A stretch of DNA of 64,000 bases from Streptomyces sp. S.PB5 (GTDB lineage Bacteria > Actinomycetota > Actinomycetes > Streptomycetales > Streptomycetaceae), in the NCBI RefSeq assembly GCF_030403745.1, contig NZ_JAQMWP010000009.1:310001-374000 (forward strand), read 5' to 3'. Shown here piece by piece: positions 61,782 through 64,000 of this stretch. How positions within the stretch are numbered: the stretch's first letter is position 1; each line of letters begins with the position of its first letter. The translations under genes were made by a program, and so were the position numbers. Below the pieces are notes generated by a model. It was given only the letters and a program-made list of their open reading frames with translations, ran no database searches and had not been told where the DNA came from.

Positions 61782-62339
61782 GTGATCGAAGAGACCCTCC
61801 TCGAGGCCGAGGAGAAGATGGAGAAGGCCGTCGTGGTCGCCAAGGAGGACTTCGCCGCGATCCGCACCGGCCGTGCGCACCCGGCGATGTTCAACAAGAT
61901 CGTGGCCGACTACTACGGCGCGCCGACGCCGATCAACCAGCTGGCTTCGTTCTCCGTGCCGGAGCCGCGCATGGCCGTGGTGACCCCGTTCGACAAGAGC
62001 GCGCTGCGCAACATCGAGCAGGCGATCCGCGACTCCGACCTGGGCGTCAACCCGAGCAACGACGGCAACATCATCCGAGTGGTGTTCCCCGAGCTCACCG
62101 AGGAGCGCCGCCGCGACTACATCAAGGTCGCCAAGGGCAAGGCGGAGGACTCGCGCGTGTCCATCCGTTCGGTCCGCCGCAAGGCCAAGGACGCGATCGA
62201 CAAGCTCGTCAAGGACGGCGAGGTCGGCGAGGACGAGGGCCGCCGTGCGGAGAAGGAGCTCGACGACGCGACGCACAAGTACGTCGCCCAGGTGGACGAG
62301 CTCCTGAAGCACAAGGAAGCGGAGCTTCTCGAGGTCTGA
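61782..62339 (+). CDS. frr: ribosome recycling factor
   Basis: RRF with EF-G splits post-termination ribosomes. The 185-residue protein starts VIEETLLEAEEKM and has AIRTGRAHPAMFNKI, VVTPFDKSAL and ELTEERRRDYIKVAK. Two adjacent GTG codons (61779, 61782) are possible; the second has AGGAG six bases upstream and gives the usual length. The stop shares one base with the cdsA ATG (TGATG). Confidence 0.97.
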   Translation: MIEETLLEAEEKMEKAVVVAKEDFAAIRTGRAHPAMFNKIVADYYGAPTPINQLASFSVPEPRMAVVTPFDKSALRNIEQAIRDSDLGVNPSNDGNIIRVVFPELTEERRRDYIKVAKGKAEDSRVSIRSVRRKAKDAIDKLVKDGEVGEDEGRRAEKELDDATHKYVAQVDELLKHKEAELLEV

Positions 62340-63478
62340 TGAACGACTCTTCCTGGGGAGCGCCGCCACAAGCCGGGTACTGGGGGCCGTCCGACCAGGG
62401 GCCTGTCCAGGGGGCTGCCCCGGCGGGTCCCGCGTACGATGCGCCTGAGGCGCAGCACACTCGCCCCATGCCCATCGTGCCCGACATGCCCGCGTACGGC
62501 GGAGACCAGGATGACGACCGGGGGGCCGCTCGGCTGAGCGGCCCCTTGTTCCGAGACGAGACGTTCCGCGACGAAACCCCGTCGGCGCAGCCCCGTGCGG
62601 CGGCGCCGCAGAATCCGGAGCCCATGCCCGACGCCCCGCAGCCGGCACCCGCGCCGCAGAAGAAGAGCGCGGGGCGCGACCTGGGCGCGGCCATAGGGGT
62701 CGGGGTCGGGCTCGGTGTGGTGATCGTCGCGTCGCTGTTCGTCGTCAAGGCCCTGTTCGTCGGTGTGATAGCGGTCGCCGTCGTCGTCGGTCTGTGGGAG
62801 CTGACCTCCCGCCTCGAGGAGCGCAAGGGCATCAAGGCGCCCCTCGTCCCGCTGGCGCTCGGCGGTGCGGGCATGGTCGTCGCCGGGTACGTCCGGGGTG
62901 CCGAGGGCGCCTGGGTGGCGATGGCGCTCACCGCGCTGGCCGTCCTGGTCTGGCGGATGACCGAGCCGCCCGAGGGCTACCTCAAGGACGTCACCGCGGG
63001 CGTCTTCGCGGCGTTCTACGTGCCGTTCCTGGCCACCTTCGTCGCGATGATGCTCACCGCCGACGACGGTGCGTTCCGGGTCATGACGTTCCTGGTCCTG
63101 ACCGTCGTCAGCGACACCGGGGCGTACGCCATCGGCTGGCGCTTCGGCAGGCACAAGCTTGCGCCGCGCATCAGCCCCGGCAAGACCCGCGAGGGACTGC
63201 TGGGCGCGGTGTCGTTCGCGATGGTGGCGGGCGCGCTGTGCATGCAATTCCTGATCGACGACGGCACCTGGTGGCAGGGCCTGCTCCTGGGTCTCGCGGT
63301 CGCCGCCAGCGCGACGCTGGGTGACCTCGGCGAGTCGATGATCAAGCGCGACCTGGGCATCAAGGACATGGGCACGCTGCTGCCGGGCCACGGCGGCATC
63401 ATGGACCGGCTGGACTCGTTGCTGCCGACGGCTCCGGTGGTGTGGCTGCTGCTGGTGCTGTTCGTCGGTTCCACCTGA
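62339..63478 (+). CDS. cdsA: phosphatidate cytidylyltransferase
   Basis: CdsA makes CDP-diacylglycerol for all phospholipids. The 379-residue protein has a ~110-residue Pro/Gln/Ala-rich cytoplasmic leader, then about eight membrane helices. The C-terminal signature LGDLGESMIKRDLGIKD...LPGHGGIMDRLDS carries the catalytic Asp/His pattern. Translationally coupled to frr. Its stop codon lies in the first copy of an 18-base-period repeat. Confidence 0.95.
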   Translation: MNDSSWGAPPQAGYWGPSDQGPVQGAAPAGPAYDAPEAQHTRPMPIVPDMPAYGGDQDDDRGAARLSGPLFRDETFRDETPSAQPRAAAPQNPEPMPDAPQPAPAPQKKSAGRDLGAAIGVGVGLGVVIVASLFVVKALFVGVIAVAVVVGLWELTSRLEERKGIKAPLVPLALGGAGMVVAGYVRGAEGAWVAMALTALAVLVWRMTEPPEGYLKDVTAGVFAAFYVPFLATFVAMMLTADDGAFRVMTFLVLTVVSDTGAYAIGWRFGRHKLAPRISPGKTREGLLGAVSFAMVAGALCMQFLIDDGTWWQGLLLGLAVAASATLGDLGESMIKRDLGIKDMGTLLPGHGGIMDRLDSLLPTAPVVWLLLVLFVGST

Positions 63479-63506
63479 TCGTTTCCGTGCGCCTGATCGT
63501 TTCCGT
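63474..63506. repeat. two copies of CCTGATCGTTTCCGT, first contains the cdsA stop
   Basis: The identical 15-base copies start at 63474 and 63492 (period 18). The TGA stop of cdsA (63476-63478) is inside the first. They end just before the terminator hairpin. Confidence 0.9.
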
Positions 63507-63513
63507 ACATGGG

Positions 63514-63541
63514 AGGAGCCCCCGCTTCGGCGGGGGCTCCT
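63514..63541 (+). terminator. UUCG-capped terminator of cdsA operon
   Basis: A 12-base perfect stem AGGAGCCCCCGC with TTCG loop, followed by CCTGTTC. The same tetraloop type is seen before smc. Confidence 0.9.
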
Positions 63542-63601
63542 CCTGTTCTACGGGCTTTTGCGGTGGGACGATTCCGGTGTAAGCCCTGGAAGGAGGGCGT
63601 C

Positions 63602-64000
63602 ATGTCCACCATCCGTGAAGTGATCGACGTCGACCGCGCCCCCGCAGACGTCTACGCGTACATCACCGACCCCTCCCACCTGCCCGAATGGCAGCTGAGC
63701 GCCGTCAAGGCGGAACCGCTGGAGGAGGGGCCCGTGCACCCCGGATCCCGGGTTCGGGTCACCCGGCGGATCGGAAACCGAGAGATCCCGATGACGGTGG
63801 AGTTCGACCGGCTCGATCCGCCGTACAGCTGGGATCTGCACGGCATCGAAGGCCCTGTGCGGCCGCGTACCCACGGTCGGATCGAGCCGCTCGACGACGG
63901 GCGGCGTTCCCGAGTGACCATCGAGATCGACTTCGAGGGACACGGCCTGGGCAAGGCTCTGGTCCCCCTCGTCGTACGCCCGCAGGTCCGCAAGGAGCTG
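63602..64000 (+). CDS. SRPBCC (START-like) family protein, 3' end outside window
   Basis: 133 residues are present before the window ends. The start MSTIREVIDVDRAPADVYAY and the DPSHLPEWQ, SRVRVTRRIGNREIP, PPYSWDLHGIEGP and TIEIDFEGHGLGK strands are typical of polyketide-cyclase/SRPBCC domains that bind hydrophobic ligands. AAGGAGGG lies four to six bases before the ATG. It is monocistronic as far as seen. Ligand unknown. Confidence 0.85.
   Translation, partial: MSTIREVIDVDRAPADVYAYITDPSHLPEWQLSAVKAEPLEEGPVHPGSRVRVTRRIGNREIPMTVEFDRLDPPYSWDLHGIEGPVRPRTHGRIEPLDDGRRSRVTIEIDFEGHGLGKALVPLVVRPQVRKEL

Overview
The window is about 64 kb of very GC-rich DNA (roughly 70%) with frequent GTG starts, GGAGG-type ribosome binding sites and third-position G/C bias. 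Gene content and order are those of a Streptomyces core chromosome. The recognisable block runs cofC-plsC-gpsA-ddlA-thiL-thiD-rpmB-fakA-like-recG-rsmD-coaD-rpmF-rnc-mutM-smc-glcP-ftsY-nsdA-amtB-glnK-glnD-ffh-ftsH-rpsP-rimM-trmD-rplS-sipWXYZ-yraN-yifB-dprA-whiG-rpsB-tsf-pyrH-frr-cdsA. From memory it matches the S. coelicolor region around SCO5557-SCO5628. The WhiG sigma factor and NsdA make Streptomyces (or a very close relative) almost certain.

Layout. 1-6.1 kb: coenzyme F420 (partial cofC, reading off the left edge), phospholipid precursors (plsC-gpsA), cell-wall dipeptide (ddlA) and thiamine (thiL-thiD). 6.1-8.6 kb: rpmB, and a divergent FakA-type kinase. 8.6-14.1 kb: an accessory-looking insertion, made of a repeat-rich noncoding stretch followed by a leftward two-gene operon coding for an Hsp90-type ATPase and a 1018-residue TPR-like protein. 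14.2-28 kb: recG, rsmD, coaD, a DivIVA-like coiled-coil protein, yceD-rpmF-rnc, mutM, an HxlR regulator, a membrane-anchored CAP-domain protein, acylphosphatase, a 67-residue coiled-coil protein and smc. 28-35 kb: a glucose permease, an LLM-type oxidoreductase, ftsY, a degenerate prim-pol protein and divergent nsdA. 35-43 kb: the nitrogen operon amtB-glnK-glnD behind a GlnR-type box, then ffh and ftsH. 43-48.3 kb: a methyltransferase, a SprT-like protein, then rpsP-khpA-rimM-trmD-rplS. 48.3-56 kb: four tandem type I signal peptidases, NUDIX, DUF2469, yraN, yifB and dprA. 56-64 kb: whiG, a TetR regulator, a LytM-like protein, then rpsB-tsf and pyrH-frr-cdsA, ending in a truncated SRPBCC gene.

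How the genes work together. Protein export is heavily represented: FtsY and Ffh form the SRP targeting pair, SipW-Z remove signal peptides, and FtsH provides membrane quality control. Translation is the second theme (L28, L32, S16, L19, S2, EF-Ts, RRF, RimM, TrmD, RsmD, RNase III). Developmental and antibiotic regulators (RNase III/AbsB, NsdA, WhiG) are scattered through it. Many pairs overlap by 1-11 bp (GTGA, ATGA or TGATG junctions), which suggests translational coupling.

Most unusual points: the Hsp90-TPR pair with its flanking repeats; short repeats that begin in or contain the stop codon of three genes; a signal peptidase array with divergent active-site boxes; a LytM protein with a catalytic histidine replaced by cysteine; a prim-pol relative without its acidic motif next to nsdA; several candidate operators and leader hairpins; and a recurring ACGCGCGCGTG motif. 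No CRISPR array, insertion sequence, rRNA or tRNA gene was seen.
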